The notes beneath the pieces were generated by a model. It ran no database searches and was not told the origin of the DNA. It was given only the letters and a program-made list of their open reading frames with translations. From positions 407,001 through 471,000 of the forward strand of contig JAXDDX010000171.1 of assembly GCA_034670405.1 (NCBI GenBank): 64,000 bases of DNA, read 5' to 3'. How positions within the stretch are numbered: the first letter of the stretch is position 1; each line of letters starts with the position of its first letter. Source of the DNA: Hoplostethus atlanticus. Its lineage: Eukaryota; Chordata; Actinopteri; Trachichthyiformes; Trachichthyidae. Below, one piece after another: positions 18,346 to 30,660 of the stretch. Made by a program: the position numbers and the translations under genes.

Positions 18346-20499
18346 CACTTTTAACAACAACAACAACAAGTCCCATTCAATAGTTTACAGATTCCCAAGT
18401 CCACTTGCTCAACTTCTGCAAATTGCTATATAAAGTGGTATATAATTGTCACTGTGCCTGGATCAAACAGATGCAATTACAAATGTCTTCATCAAAATTC
18501 TTCATTAATGTTATCGTTGTAATAATGTCACTTCAAAATAAAGGTCTAATGCCTCCCGACAGGATTGCAAGCATTTACTCAAATCAATATCAAGAGCGGA
18601 GCAAGTGGAGTTGGGAATTCCAACCGATGTAAACTATCCACACGAGTGACACTTGTCGTTAAAAGTGACTCCTCTTCTCGTTCGTCCTCTTTTTCTTCCC
18701 CCTAGGAGGAGGACTAGCAGTCTGTGTGTCACGCATAACCTCAGAGCGTGATGACAAGTACAAAGTGGTTTACTCACCATCCATAATAGATGTTGATGAT
18801 GAGGGCTCCGACACCCCCACGTCGTTCCCCTGACGACAAAAGGCCATCTATTCTGAGTCTAACAAAAAGCAGGAAGTAGCCACTTTCCGTGCCGTCTGCC
18901 AAGCCTTCTGAATGACAGAAGCCCACTCAACTTCCCTCTCTTTATCACCCACTCTCACTCCTTAATCCACACATCTCTCTCACTCTCTACCATTATTTAT
19001 CCTTCCCTCCCTTGACCTTCCTATAGCTCTTTACCACTCACCTTTTCCATTCTGAACAGAGAAGGAAAAACATTCACATTCATGCTCTGAGCTAGAATCT
19101 ATTGAACTTCGCCTTTGCTTTCTTTCCGCCCTCACAAGTCTACTATGATTGGTGACAACGCCACTCGAACGAAATTCGGTTGCATCTGCTGGTATGATTT
19201 GGCCTACTTAACTTTTTGTGTCACACATCTAAAAGATGTTACTTCCTAGATGCCGCGCAATAGGTTTTGCGACAGTCAAGTGAAGAGCCTAGGAGGAGTA
19301 GGAAAAAACATGTTTTTCATGTTTAACATAGCTAGCATATCGCAAATCGCCGACGGTTCCCAAATTGCATCGTGATCGGACAAGCCGTTGAGGAGCAGTT
19401 TTTACTGTTTTTAGAGAATAGCGCCACCGTCTGTAGTGTGGGGTTACTATGGCTCCCATGTCATATTAGTGTCAAGGGTAAAGAAATAGTAGATAAAACT
19501 GTGATGTCCATGCTTGCGAGAGAAAAGGTGGTATTCGGGCAGAAGTGAATGATAGAGCACCATTGAAAAGAAACACCGGGCAGAATGGCAAGAAGAGTGG
19601 TATAAAGAGAGACTTTTCCATGCGAGAATTCTATTAAAATGAAGAGCTTTTACATCAGCCGTGTCAGGAAGGACGCTGTTAAGTTAACCAGACTGAGATG
19701 GGGACATCGTGGGCTAAATAGATATCTAAAAACAGAGTCCATTCAACTACTGGACTTGTGATGAATATAGCAAAAAAAGAAAGATATTACTCAAAGGAGT
19801 TAGCTAAATTAGGGGTTTCTTCTTGCTCATTAAATAGTGAAAATAATATCAGCCAATAGGAAAGAAATGTGATTGCGAAAAGTGATTCCTTTCTAAATGG
19901 TGGATGGCAGAAATATTGTGACAGAAATATACAAATATACAAATTTAATAGAACGCACCATTTGTTAGCGAGCCCGACTCGCCGAAGTGCCGGTAGTAGT
20001 CTGATTTCAAATGACTATAAATGTAAGTAGACCATTTTTATGATTTGTGTGTCACTGAACATTATTAGAACGCGTATAGTGTTTTCAGAACAAGTACTTC
20101 ATGGTTGAAAATACACTGACTACATAGGCCTGCTAGCTTTTTAGCCTGCTTGTGGTAATTTCCACTAATCCAGAGATTAGCAATTAGTTAGCCTGCCTTG
20201 CTTTTGTAGTTCATATTAGCCGCTAATGTCATGGTTGCTAACAAATATCTCGTTAACTACCAATTTCCTTGGTGCATAGACACCAATTTCAATAGGCACC
20301 TCTGCACCTATGGTGCAAGGCATGGTGGAGATTGAGTCACCTTGGTAGGAGACATTTTTTTTTTTTAAATAGTTGCTATTGCAGACTTGGCCTGATGGTG
20401 ACACTATGGAGAACAGCCAATTGTGGTCCATCCCAAATATGTAATATCTAAAGTTTGGTTGCGTTTAGGAATTGTGCCTCACTTCCTGTTCGGGAAGTA
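18346..20499. other. Non-coding DNA, nothing firm recognised
   Basis: The stretch 19150-19440 contains phrases typical of dispersed fish repeats ('gtgatcggacaagccgttgaggag'-like), but I cannot place it in a family. No exons seen. Confidence 0.4.
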
Positions 20500-20534
20500 G
20501 CAACGGAGGGGGTTGGGGGGGGGGGAAACTGAAC

Positions 20535-20796
20535 AGTTTACACAGTCCTGCTGGTTGGGTGTGCCTGTGCACTGCAGGGTCCTGTCACCATGCTTGTCCC
20601 CAAGCATAATAGTCCCCATTAGTATCCATTAGTGTGACAACATCCACAAGACGTCCATAAACAAGGGCGACTTCCCCAATTGTCATCCCCTTCAACCCTT
20701 GCCAATTGAGTTTGGGGAGGCAGGGTGGGTCGATGGGTTCAAAGTCAGGCCAAGGCCCTGACAAAACACAATGGAGCTAAAACAGGCTTATTAATG
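20535..20796 (+). repeat. Copy A of a diverged direct duplication
   Basis: Shares collinear blocks with 26143-26399: 'gtttacacagtcctgctggt', 'cagggtcctgtcacc', 'attagtatccattag', 'gtgacaacatccaca', 'aaagtcaggcc' and a common end 'cttattaat'. There are no terminal repeats, no pol III boxes and no coding frame, so it does not look like a standard transposon. Confidence 0.75.
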
Positions 20797-22150
20797 TAGT
20801 GGAGTGGAACTATGAACTCATTGGGTGACCATGAGAATCCACAACATTGAGCCTCAAATCACATCAGTTGAGGTTAAGTTGACCATTACAAGCTTTACTG
20901 CTTTCTGCCATCATCTTGTCTATTTTTACTACTTATGTGGTTGCTCTATCTCTATATTTCCAATAGTCTTCTTCCTTTCTCCTTTCAAACTGCAAAACAG
21001 GAAACATGTGGAAAAAAAGCTATGTAACCAACTACGTAGTGATTTTTGGCTCTGCTACAGATTTTGATATTTGGGATGTTAAATTTCCGATAACTGATAT
21101 ACCTGCCGATATACTTTTTTCTTTAAGACCGTATGAAAAATAAAAATGTCTTTACAAATATCCCACATTTTTACCAAGCAATACAATGATGGCAGTGTAT
21201 ATAACTCGAATACAACTACACTGAAAAAAATGATTCTTCGCCTCAGGAAATACAGCTCACGTAACCTAAGCAATGTTTATTTACATTAAGCAAGTTATAA
21301 GTTTTACATGATATTTACTTCTATATACAATGCAGAAGTTCAATTAATTGTTTTAAACAGAATAGAGCTTAACAGATAAGTATAATGGTAAGTAATACCA
21401 GCATGTTGTTAAACCTGAGTACATTTTATGCAAAGTTTTAAAGGTCCCATATTATGGAAAACGGCTTATTCCTGGCATGTTCCACAGGAAATCATTTACC
21501 TAAGCAGCTGAGAAAATTTGAAATCTGGAAGTCAACCCGTTTTACCGATCCCATATACGGCATTACGGCAGCGCCACAAGCCGTTGCTTATGGTGCATTC
21601 CATTGTACTCGGAAATCGATAATTCTGAGTCGGTATTCCTAACTTCCAATCTAAATGTGTTCCAGTGCATCTGCTCGGGAAAACATAATCGCCCGCAGCA
21701 AACTCATGTTTGTATGGTAAGTCTCAGAATGTTACAAGCATCTAAACTCAACATCAACTACTACAGCGCCATTAGTGAATAGAAACGGTGCACCATTACT
21801 TTGCGACGAGTGAAGCTAAAACAACAACATATCCACGCCGATATATCAACTCTCCAGTTATTATTTTGTAGGATGCAGGCAGCAACATAGATCACAGTCT
21901 CCCAACACACGAAAATGCCAGGACAGAGTGGATTAATTTTATTTTTAACCGCAACGGCTACAGTTTTTTCCTCTGTGTGATGATGACTCCTCAGACTGCT
22001 TGAGCAACGGCAGGATTAGCATCTAAATTGAAGCTTAAAGATGGAGCAATTCATAAGGTACATGACCCATCTGCAAAATTGGAATCTGTAAGTGTCACCA
22101 TGTTTTGATTTAATTTACCAAATTAGTCTGGTTAGTATATTCGACTGCTG

Positions 22151-23340
22151 GGGCCTGTTCCAAGAAGCAGGTTCAGCAAACTCTGAGTCTAACCCTGCAC
22201 TCTGAGTTGATTAATTCCGAGATGGCCAATTCTGAGTTTTCGGTTCCAGAACGGCTGATTTGAATTAGTTCAATCAATTTTGAGTATGTTCACCTTGAGT
22301 TAAGCGCGTGCGCGACGACAATAAAAAGCCATCATCAATGGAGGTCCGATACTACGATTCACCATGGCAACCAGCAAGCAGAAGGGTCGTAAAGGAGAGG
22401 GAATTGGCGTGGGAGAGAATCGCTGCCCGAGTCAATGCGTACGTTTGAATGCAGTAGTGTATTCATTTAACATTTAACCACACTTTCTTATAATATTACC
22501 TACATGTGAGAAAGTGGTGGAATGGTATTGGGAAAACAATATTTTCATTTAGGTGCAATCCCATGGGCGCAAAGTGCTCTTGGCAGCAGCTGAAAATGAA
22601 ATATAAAAACATTACAATAGAGTCATTTAGCAGACGATTTTATCCAAAGCGACTTACAAAGGTGATAGTTAACACTATGTGGGGATCGAACCCACAACCC
22701 TGAGAGTCTCCTGCTTTACCAACTGAGCTGTCTGGACCAGACATACTTCAAATGGTGTACTTGGGGCGGCAAATTAGAAAGGCAGATCTAGAAATTTAAT
22801 TACTCGAACATAAGTTAGAGGTGGGTGCATGGTCACAGGTGAAATGTGTTGTTGGAACAATATAAAAATACTAACTGTTGCTTTTGTATTTGTAGGAAAT
22901 AAAGAAGACCAAATGAAAGGTGTCTTTATTTGACTGCTCGGGGTGGTGGTAGCTTAATCCGTTAAGTGTAAACGGCATATTATATCTCGGACAGCTCTTC
23001 CATCCTGGACATAGAACATCTAATCGGGGTCTCAAAATCCTCTCCCAACGTAAGGCTATGCGAATTACTTCCGCTTGAATATCGATCGGGTTACCGAGGA
23101 AAGGACACGCCATGTCCGACAACTGCTTCAGGTTCAGCAGAGGGAGGAGACAGGGAGAAAGTCAGGGTTTGTTCAAGAAAACCTGCCAGCGAGCAGGTTA
23201 GGTTCACAGAGTCAGTTACCATGGTAACTGAATCAGAGTTTGAGTTACCTCTCTTTCTGGAACGGAAAACCCAGAGTTTCCCTCATCTCAGGGTTAACAA
23301 ACTCAGAGTTTTCACTAAACCCGCTTCTTGGAACAGGCCC
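22151..23340. mobile_element. Harbinger (PIF) derivative with remnants of both its genes
   Basis: The ends are long inverted repeats: GGGCCTGTTCCAAGAAGC at the left and its inverse at the right, with 'aactctgagt' blocks repeated inward. The insertion is flanked by a 3-bp duplication, CTG at 22148-22150 and 23341-23343. Plus-strand remnants encode Myb/SANT-like pieces (AWERIAARVNA near 22410, then CSWQQLKMKYKNI near 22573-22611), the DNA-binding partner protein of Harbinger elements. A minus-strand frame at 22871-23122 (MACPFLGNPIDIQAE..., with RPRLD) resembles the N-terminus of HARBI1-like transposases. The DDE catalytic part is absent, so this is an internally deleted, non-autonomous copy. 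A SINE is inserted right after KMKYKNI. Confidence 0.8.
22609..22739 (-). mobile_element. tRNA-derived SINE with L2-type tail, minus strand (copy 1)
   Basis: On the minus strand it reads: tRNA-like head with A-box-like 'agctcagttggtaaag', B-box 'gggttcgatcccc', then the tail 'aagtcgctttggataaaa-cgtctgctaaatgac'. The same head and tail occur at 27955-28068 and 52053-52184, and the tail alone ends the L2 LINE near 45083. It interrupts the Harbinger derivative, so it is the younger insertion. Confidence 0.85.
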
Positions 23341-23943
23341 CTGGTTAGCTAACAAGCTAGCCAGGGGCTTGTTGGGCGTGGAAGAAGTAAGAAAACTAAA
23401 GCAGGAGTCATTAAAAGTAAAGTAAAGTAAAAGTAAAGTTATTGGTTGGAGTCAGGACTCATCTTAAAGTTATTTGTTGGGACCAGTGTCTGTTTTATAA
23501 GTCTGTCGAACGTGTCAGGCTTGGTAAACTTTAGCCACCATTAGTACAATCGTGTTTGGTTGTTTGCGCTGCGCGGATGCAAATAGGTTGCATCCAATAA
23601 TATATTGGTTAACTAGCTCAACAAAATTGTCAATCCTAGCTTGTCTGCAAGTTGTATTCAATAAGCTTATGGACATGAGCCATAAACAGACCAGCTACAG
23701 CAGAGAGTGTCGCTCACACACCCACATACACAAACACAAGGCACGAAAGTACAATATTACACAGAATTGTTATCATTGAGAAACTAAGTGGAACCGCCTC
23801 AGCTGCCTCTTCCCATTCTGGGTCAGACTCCGGCTCAAACATGTACGGTCTCAGTGTTGGTTCTGGAGCGGCCGCCATGGTTATGGTAGATTTCTGCATC
23901 AAGCTTATTTGTTTACCTTGAGCAGCATGAGTGCTCTGCTCTC

Positions 23944-24049
23944 CGTGGAGGTTGTATGTAATGAGCACTGCTCTGATTGGCCGCATCACGCCTCACTCAC
24001 GGCATGAGGCGGCCAATCAGAGCAGTGCTCATTACATACAACCTCCACG
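23944..24049. repeat. Perfect 41-bp inverted repeat with 24-bp loop
   Basis: The left arm 23944-23984 (begins CGTGGAGGTTGTATGTAATG) is the exact reverse complement of 24009-24049. The spacer is 23985-24008. Complementarity stops abruptly outside the arms. It may be the core of the surrounding DNA element or a foldback duplication. Confidence 0.9.
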
Positions 24050-24600
24050 CCCTCAAAACAGCCTGTTCTTTACAATGGAGAAAATGAGAGACTGAAACAC
24101 ACACCACAGAAGCTGGTTTTAGGATTTTTTTTGATATAGACTTCACAAACGTCTTGTAAAGACCCCCAGGAACAGTTTAAATAGCCCAAAATGAGTACCT
24201 TTAATTCAGTAGGTAATAACACGTCATTTCCTGTATGAGCTCCGCCAATAACGACCATGACAAGGTGCTCAGATGTCCGCCAATTTGCGAAGCAGTCGGA
24301 AAGTTTCAGGTATGTAACTCTTCATTATTCAATCTGGACAAGTACGCAGAAAGACTTCTGCAGTTTCACTGAGCTCAAGAACTGAACAAATAAAAATTGA
24401 ATTGAATTTATTGACATGCTTTTGCCTCAATTTCATTTCAGTCAAAGTACTTTTACATTGAAATTGCAATAGGACATTGATACTACTACATGTTTTAGAT
24501 TATTTATAACTTAAAAGTCTTAAGTTAGTGGACCTCAGTTAGGTCAAGTAAGTGATCTATATACACTGCATAGAGTAAGTAACTGTAATGTGAAATATAA

Positions 24601-24790
24601 AGTATACACAATGGGTTCATTTGATGGAACTAAGTTGGCTTTAAGTAATTTTTTGAGTTAGGTACTCATAAATGTGTGTATTATCAACTTATGATTATTA
24701 AGTATACACAATGGGTTCATTTGATGGAACTAAGTTGGCTTTAAGTAATTTTTTGTGTTGGGTATTCATAAATGTGTGTATTATCAACTT
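24601..24790 (+). repeat. Two-copy tandem duplication, 100-bp period
   Basis: 24601-24690 and 24701-24790 match with three differences that I can count over 90 bp. Each unit starts 'agtatacacaatgggttc'. It sits in the right arm of the composite element. Confidence 0.9.
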
Positions 24791-24907
24791 AATATTTTCT
24801 CATCCCCTTTACTTAGAAATCTCTTAGTTGAAAGTACTTAGGAAGGTGCTTGTAAAACGTTGCGATGGGTTTGCTAAGTAAACCCAACACATTCTTTTTT
24901 GCAGTGT

Positions 24908-26142
24908 ATATACAGCTATTTGTGATGGTAAGACAACACTGCCATTTTATAATAAAGCACATTGCTGTGTAAGCAGCGCTTCTATGTATGTAATAAGTTA
25001 AAAGGATGTTTGTCAGCTCTTCAGTTACTAGCAAGTAGCAAGTACTGCTGTCTTAGTGGGCTGCTAATATTGCCAAAGGAAAGCAATTTAGGTAATCGTC
25101 ACATTCAGGCTTTCAGGATTTGTTGATGTTTTTAGTAGGGAGCAGTATCTTGCACTGCTGGTCGTGTCGCTACTGGCTAGCTGAGCATTAGCTGACTTGC
25201 TTGCTAGCCAGTTGTTAGCCATTTAAGCAGTGTGGCTACGGCAGCTACCATGCTAATGTGCCTCACAAGTCACCTGTTGCATGCAGTTATTTCAACCACA
25301 TTTTATCAGTACAGGGACATTCAGACATTTGTTTATTGACAGTGATGTCAACGTCAACCCATTCGTTGAAATCTTTAAACTACTTACATGCAAATCTGCC
25401 AATGCCACACCGGGTATGGCGACAATGGATTCGGCTTTGGCTTGCTTACTGAGGGTGAACAGCGCCCTCTGCTGGACAAATTATTTTACTGCGTGAACAT
25501 GCATTCATTTTGCTGTTTTCGCCATTTCTGATGAATTCTATCAGTGACTGATCAGTGGTAATTTTGTGGATAATTATATATCTATTAAATGCTTATATTG
25601 GCCGATAATATGACCGATTTGTCAGGCCCTACAAGTAAGAGCCAGATTTTGAGTGCATTTATTTTTGTATTTTTTATGTTATTGACTTTCCAAAAATGAA
25701 AAAATAAAAATGAAAGTGAAGGCAGATGTGGATTGTCTATTCAACCATTTCTACGGTATCTTTCAGTTAAACAGCCACACTGCCTAGGGCCTAGTTAGTT
25801 GTTAGTTGTAGCTAGTTGTTGCCCTCTGTGTTAACCAATTTGGTTGGTTAAGGCATTAGGCCAGTGAAGAAGTTGTAATGCAGATCAACTGTAGCTGAGC
25901 CCTATTTGTCATTAATCACATTCACCATTCCACTCATAAATAGACAACAGTAAAAAGACAAATATGTCACCTTGTTTAGACCTGTAATTCCCCAGGTTTT
26001 GTCAAAATCCCATCAGCACTGTCTAAGATATCGCGTGTGACAGCTGGACAGACAGACAAACGAACGGATGGACAGAGCCCGGGTACAAAAATACAATAAC
26101 ATGCTAGATGGGAGGGGGCTGAAGGGAAGACCCTGCCAAGTG
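24908..26142. other. Non-coding DNA, nothing recognised
   Basis: No exon or element ends seen. Some homopolymer and AT-rich patches. Confidence 0.45.
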
Positions 26143-26399
26143 GTTTACACAGTCCTGCTGGTTGAGCGTGCCTGTGCACCACAGGGTCCTGTCACCTTGT
26201 TTGTCCCCAAGCACAAGAGTGGCATTAATAGACCTCATTAGTATCCATTAGCGTGACAACATCCACAAAATGTCCACAAACAAGCGAACATTTACCGATG
26301 CCAACCCGTGCTAAACGATTTTAGGTGGGAGGGGGGTTGGAAAGTCAGGCCGAGGCCCTAACGAGCACAATGGAATGGAGCTAAGCAAGCTTATTAATA
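26143..26399 (+). repeat. Copy B of the diverged direct duplication
   Basis: Collinear with 20535-20796 over its whole length, 5.6 kb away in the same orientation. It is diverged by substitutions and small indels, and both copies are preceded by a G-rich patch. See copy A for shared blocks. Confidence 0.75.
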
Positions 26400-27507
26400 G
26401 GGTCACAATAGACAACTGTGTGGATGAGTCCCGAACAACAACAACTCCCAAACTCTGGTCAGACAGTGATGTGCGAGGTTGGCCCCCGTGGCCTTCAAGT
26501 CTGCTCAGGCTGGATTAGATTCAGAAAACATCTGTTTGATTACAATAGTGTGCTGCATGGAGAAACACGTGCCAGCAAATCCTAACAAATCATCACTTTT
26601 GTCAGGAATATTTTGCTCTTTTTTTTTTTTTTTTATTAATTTGACTGACATGGAGGAGAAGTGGAATAAACTCTAGATAGATTATTCACCGGTGGAGCGT
26701 TCCACTAGCCAAATGCAGTAAAGCATCAGCTAGTCATTTTTCTGGACCATTATGGCATGTTCCTCAGCTGACTTTATTGATTGCTTGTAATATTGGCAAC
26801 CTGGGAATTTAAGCTTATTCTACTGTTGCCTTTTTTCTAAGTTCCTCTGGATAAAGAGCCTCAGTGAAATCCTTAAAATGTAATATGTGTATACATATGC
26901 ATCCAACTTTCCAGTTACATCCACTCTGATGCTCTTAGAGTAGCACTTCATATGCTACTAATTGAGATATTTCACTTGTTGAGTGATCAAATGCAGCTTA
27001 CACTGCAAAATTAAAATCGCTGGCACAAAGAGAAACTGAGGATAAAGAAGAAACAGAACAAAACATTCACTGGAAAAGACCCACTGAAACGTTAAATCCT
27101 CTTGAAAGCAGCATTGGCTTTGTTGTTTGTGAAGGACAGTGGACACACTCCCAATGTGGCGAGACTTCCAAGCTATCATTACAGGTGGATACTTGAATCC
27201 TACAAATTGGTGGGTCGGGTAAGGTCGGCGAAGAAGAAAAGCGTGTCGAGTGAGTTTGTCTTGGAAGGTCGGGGACAGGACAGGTGAGACCATAAAAATC
27301 CCCATCCGTACATCACAGCACACAGCCGGCTTTAAACAATTATTCACAGGGCTACAGGGTGAATATGGGTGGAAATTCCGGGCTTGCCTGAATCTTGTGA
27401 AGCTATGTGAAATTGCCCATAGACATTGCAGACTTCCCTGTTTCCTTCTATAGTTTCCTCTTATGGTTGTGCATCATAGATATAACTAGTAGATATGCAT
27501 ACACACA
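26400..27507. other. Non-coding DNA, nothing recognised
   Basis: A poly-T tract lies near 26620-26634. The open frames 26958-27453 overlap on both strands and have no known domain. Confidence 0.45.
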
Positions 27508-27943
27508 CAGTGAGGTCCAAAAGTCCACTACCAAGATCTGTTTATTTTCATAATTTATCAAAAACTACTACAATTTTTACCCAGTTGATTCAAGAATACA
27601 TTGTTTAGAACTGTTGTCACGCCATATATTTCATTCAAATATTAACAGATGTATGCTCCCAATACACAGTGTGAATTGTTTTGGTCTTGTAACAACTAAT
27701 ACCAAATACGGACTAAATTAATATGGTCCGCTATGCGTTATTGTCGATACTGCTAGTGCTTTTACTTTGAAAAAAATATATTAAAAATATATTTTAATAT
27801 ATATAAATATATATTAAAATATATTTTTTTATTCTCAAATCTTGTTTGAGAAATATCATTTGGCTAAAAATTAAAAGTAGTTTTTGATACATTGTGAAAC
27901 AAAAGAGATCTTGGTAGTGGACCCAGACTTTTGGACCGCACTG
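27508..27943. mobile_element. Mariner-like MITE
   Basis: Terminal inverted repeats: CAGTGAGGTCCAAAAGTCCA at the left and, read inverted, CAGTGCGGTCCAAAAGTC at the right, both followed by 'actaccaagatct'. TA follows the right end (27944-27945); the left TA is lost. No transposase. The centre holds a perfect 22-bp AT palindrome (27783-27804 against 27807-27828). Confidence 0.85.
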
Positions 27944-27954
27944 TACATATATAA

Positions 27955-28068
27955 CAGTCATTTAGCAGACGCTTTTATCCAAAGGTACTTGACACTATGT
28001 GGGGATCAAACTCACAACCCTGAGACTCTGAGAGTCTCATGCTCTACTGACTGAGCTGTCTGGGCCTC
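27955..28068 (-). mobile_element. tRNA-derived SINE with L2-type tail, minus strand (copy 2)
   Basis: Same head (cagacagctcagtcagtagagc) and same tail (ggataaaagcgtctgctaaatg) as the copies at 22609 and 52053, with a shortened junction between head and tail. It lies directly against the mariner MITE. Confidence 0.85.
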
Positions 28069-28179
28069 TGCCTCAAATGTTTACTTTGATTTAAATGTTT
28101 ACACCACAAATAAGCTTGAACGTGCCTGTATAATTTATTGCTCCAAATACTGAAAACATTTTAGGCATTTTGAAGGAAA

Positions 28180-28400
28180 TAGGGCGGCCTGGTGGTTAGA
28201 CAGTCCCATAACCACAAGGTGCAGGTTCAAGCTTCCTTGTACAAGCCAATGTGTTCATCAACACTGAACCCTGCTCACTCCCTCTGGTTAAGATCATGAG
28301 CTACATTTTTTTTAGGGATTTATCTGAGACACTTATCCTGAGCGATTGTGTGCTGTAAAAGGAATCATACCTAAAGCTGAGAATGAAGATGAGTCCCTGT
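28180..28400 (+). mobile_element. Second-type tRNA-derived SINE fragment
   Basis: A head-like stretch 'gcggcctggtggttagacag' is followed by 'cataaccacaaggtgcaggttcaag', which resembles a tRNA anticodon/T arm with a B-box-like GCAGGTTCAAG. The body 'ccaatgtgttcatcaacactgaacc' then fades out. A related head occurs near 30450. Confidence 0.55.
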
Positions 28401-30439
28401 TTGACTTCTCCTCCAATCAAGGCATTAGACTCATAACAGAGACATCCTTCAGGAACAGGTTTTCTGGAAGGCTGCTATGACCTTCTTCCTGTGGGGCCTG
28501 GATTTTACAAGTGTGGAACAGCAGTCCTCTGAAGCTGGAACGTTGAGGGAATGGTTTCCTCTCATGGAGGCTAAAGGAGCCGCAGGGGAGCACAGACACG
28601 GCCCTGCCGCTGGGGTCTTGTGTTTACACATCATGAAGACACAAGTTTACACCCAAAGCTGTGGCAGCAGCGGTTCAACCTCAGCACAAAACCCCACCAT
28701 ACAAACTGTGATTTGTCCTCACACACATACACATGCACAGGCAAAAGCTCGCGCGTGAACACACAACTTAAAAAAAATAGTTATATTCTTCAAATAAAAA
28801 ATGTCTGAAGGATACATTTGAGTATCGCTATGTTATCTTTTTTTTTTTTTTAATACTTCCTCTAAACCCTTCACGGTTTGAAAAACAATTCTAACGGTGA
28901 TTGACAAAAACGTACCACTACATCTGGGAACTGTTTATACAAACCGAAAGACAGTCACTCTAAGGAAAGCAGTATGAAAACGTATGGCGTTGTGCTGCAG
29001 CACAACTCTTAAAAGGTGTTATGAAAAGTTTGACAGAAAAAAAATAAATTCGTCCACTGTTCCTAAAGTTTATTTTTCCTATGGCAGCGTGTCATAGCGT
29101 AGTTTGAAACAATATTACAGTGGCTCGTGAGATCGATAGTCCCACTTGATTCGAACAGAGAATGTTGCACAACACTTAATGCTAGGTAGGTTTACAGCCA
29201 CTCCAAATTGTTATTACCGAGTAACAATGCGGAATTACGCAACGACTACACTTGAATTAGACTGAACAAAATACGCAGAAAAAGTAGCGTAGAGCAGAAT
29301 AACCAAGTTCAACCCTGTTTGACTCCCAAGTGCAAAAGCGCAGCAACCAACAACTACATAAACATAATTTCTAACTCGCTCCACTCTGTACATCGAAGCG
29401 AAAGAGAGGGTTGTGTATGCTAACTGTGTGTTTAAAAAAAAACAATATTAAACACTACCTGAATGAGCACCTTTGAATCGCAAATGCAATGGAGCTTCTC
29501 CAAGTCTCCCGGAGCATCCGTAGTCCAGGGTTTTAGGACCCGTCGGTAAAAAGAGAGCCACAGGAAATCATTCACCAAACAGGTCCGCCATACTGTTTTT
29601 TTTTTTTGCAAATAAATCACGTGTCGGACGCCTCCTGCAATTCCGTGGGAGGCGGGGTCTGCAGGAGGGGAGGGATGACTGACATTTGAGGGGGAAATGA
29701 AATGATGTGGGAGCCATACGAATGAATGAATGAACAAAATGAATGAAATTTGCCTTTTGTGCAATATGAGAACAGCCGGGGACAGACAATTATACACACA
29801 TTATACACATCTTTTTGAATGTATTCTGGGACAATACCACAAAACAATTTATTTTTTCCTCTCATGAGATGGTAGTTGAGGAGGTGGATATACCATACAA
29901 ATAATACAGCAAAAGTATAAGTTCCAATAATATTATAGGAATATTATAGTGATGCCATAGGAGATTCCCTAGAATCCCTAGAAGGAAATAATAGGAATGT
30001 TAGGAATGTTCATTACTGTAGGGTTATTATAGATATTTTTTTATTTTTGACTTTTCCAGTACGTGGTATATTACTATGGGGAAGGAGGCATGCTGTGACC
30101 CTACTATTATTCTAAATAGATGATGAAGATGCTATCAGAGTAGTTGAAAATTGAGCAGTCAATAATAACAATAGTGATATGTGATGTACTGTCATATAGT
30201 CAGTTCTTAAACTCAACTCTGTTCTGGCAGTATAGTTATATATGTATACCTATTTATACTTCTGGATTCCAGTGCAATATTACCCTACCCTGTATATGCC
30301 TGCTTATTTCTATATTTATTTTTGTGACTTCCAACCTACTGTACACTATCTCAATTTTCCTAAAGCAACTCCTATATGACCCTTGACTTCACATACAGAA
30401 TGTCATGAGCTCTTTACAGGTTTGTGGTTGAAGTAGATT
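28401..30439. other. Non-coding DNA, nothing recognised
   Basis: The open frames at 28417-28808 and 29432-29865 overlap in several phases and carry no known domain. A CpG-richer patch lies at about 29500-29660. Confidence 0.4.
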
Positions 30440-30660
30440 CTGCAGGTGTTTCAAAGGGTAATCAGTCCCATAATCAGAAGGTCAGGTTTGATCCTCACAA
30501 CAGGGTGAGCCCTCCGAACAGTCCTGTTACACAATGGCTCATTCAAAAGTGAAAAGTAGATGCCGCTGCATTTAATTTTCCTTGCTTTTATGTTGACTCT
30601 CTATTGTAACACTTTGAGTGGCGGGTAGGGTAGGAAATAAATGCTATGTATACTCTAAAT
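30440..30660 (+). mobile_element. tRNA-derived SINE-like fragment
   Basis: 'agtcccataatcagaaggtcaggtttgatcc' resembles a tRNA anticodon-to-T-arm stretch with a decayed B box. The tail 'ctattgtaacactttgagtg...aataaatgctatgtat' resembles LINE-type 3' ends common in fish. Diverged. Confidence 0.45.

Larger units (their letters stand above)
21219..24907. mobile_element. Composite of nested DNA elements between CACTG-type ends
   Basis: The left end (acactgaaaaaaatgattc) and right end (gaatgtgttggg... ending 'ttttttgcagtgta', read inverted as TACACTGCAAAAAA) resemble the termini of a fish MITE family. A second possible pair of ends (AAAGGTCCCATATTATGG at 21438; AAAGGTACTCATTTTGGG inverted near 24202) lies inside it, and a Harbinger derivative lies inside that. 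The two outer assignments are tentative because the terminal matches are short. Confidence 0.35.

Noticed and set aside
22670-22739. tRNA genes at 22.7, 28.0 and 52.1 kb
   Set aside because: The tRNA-like heads are joined to an L2-type tail and repeat as a family, so they are SINEs.
23944-24049. microRNA precursor
   Set aside because: The arms are perfectly paired over 41 bp without the bulges of a miRNA hairpin, and it lies within transposon DNA.
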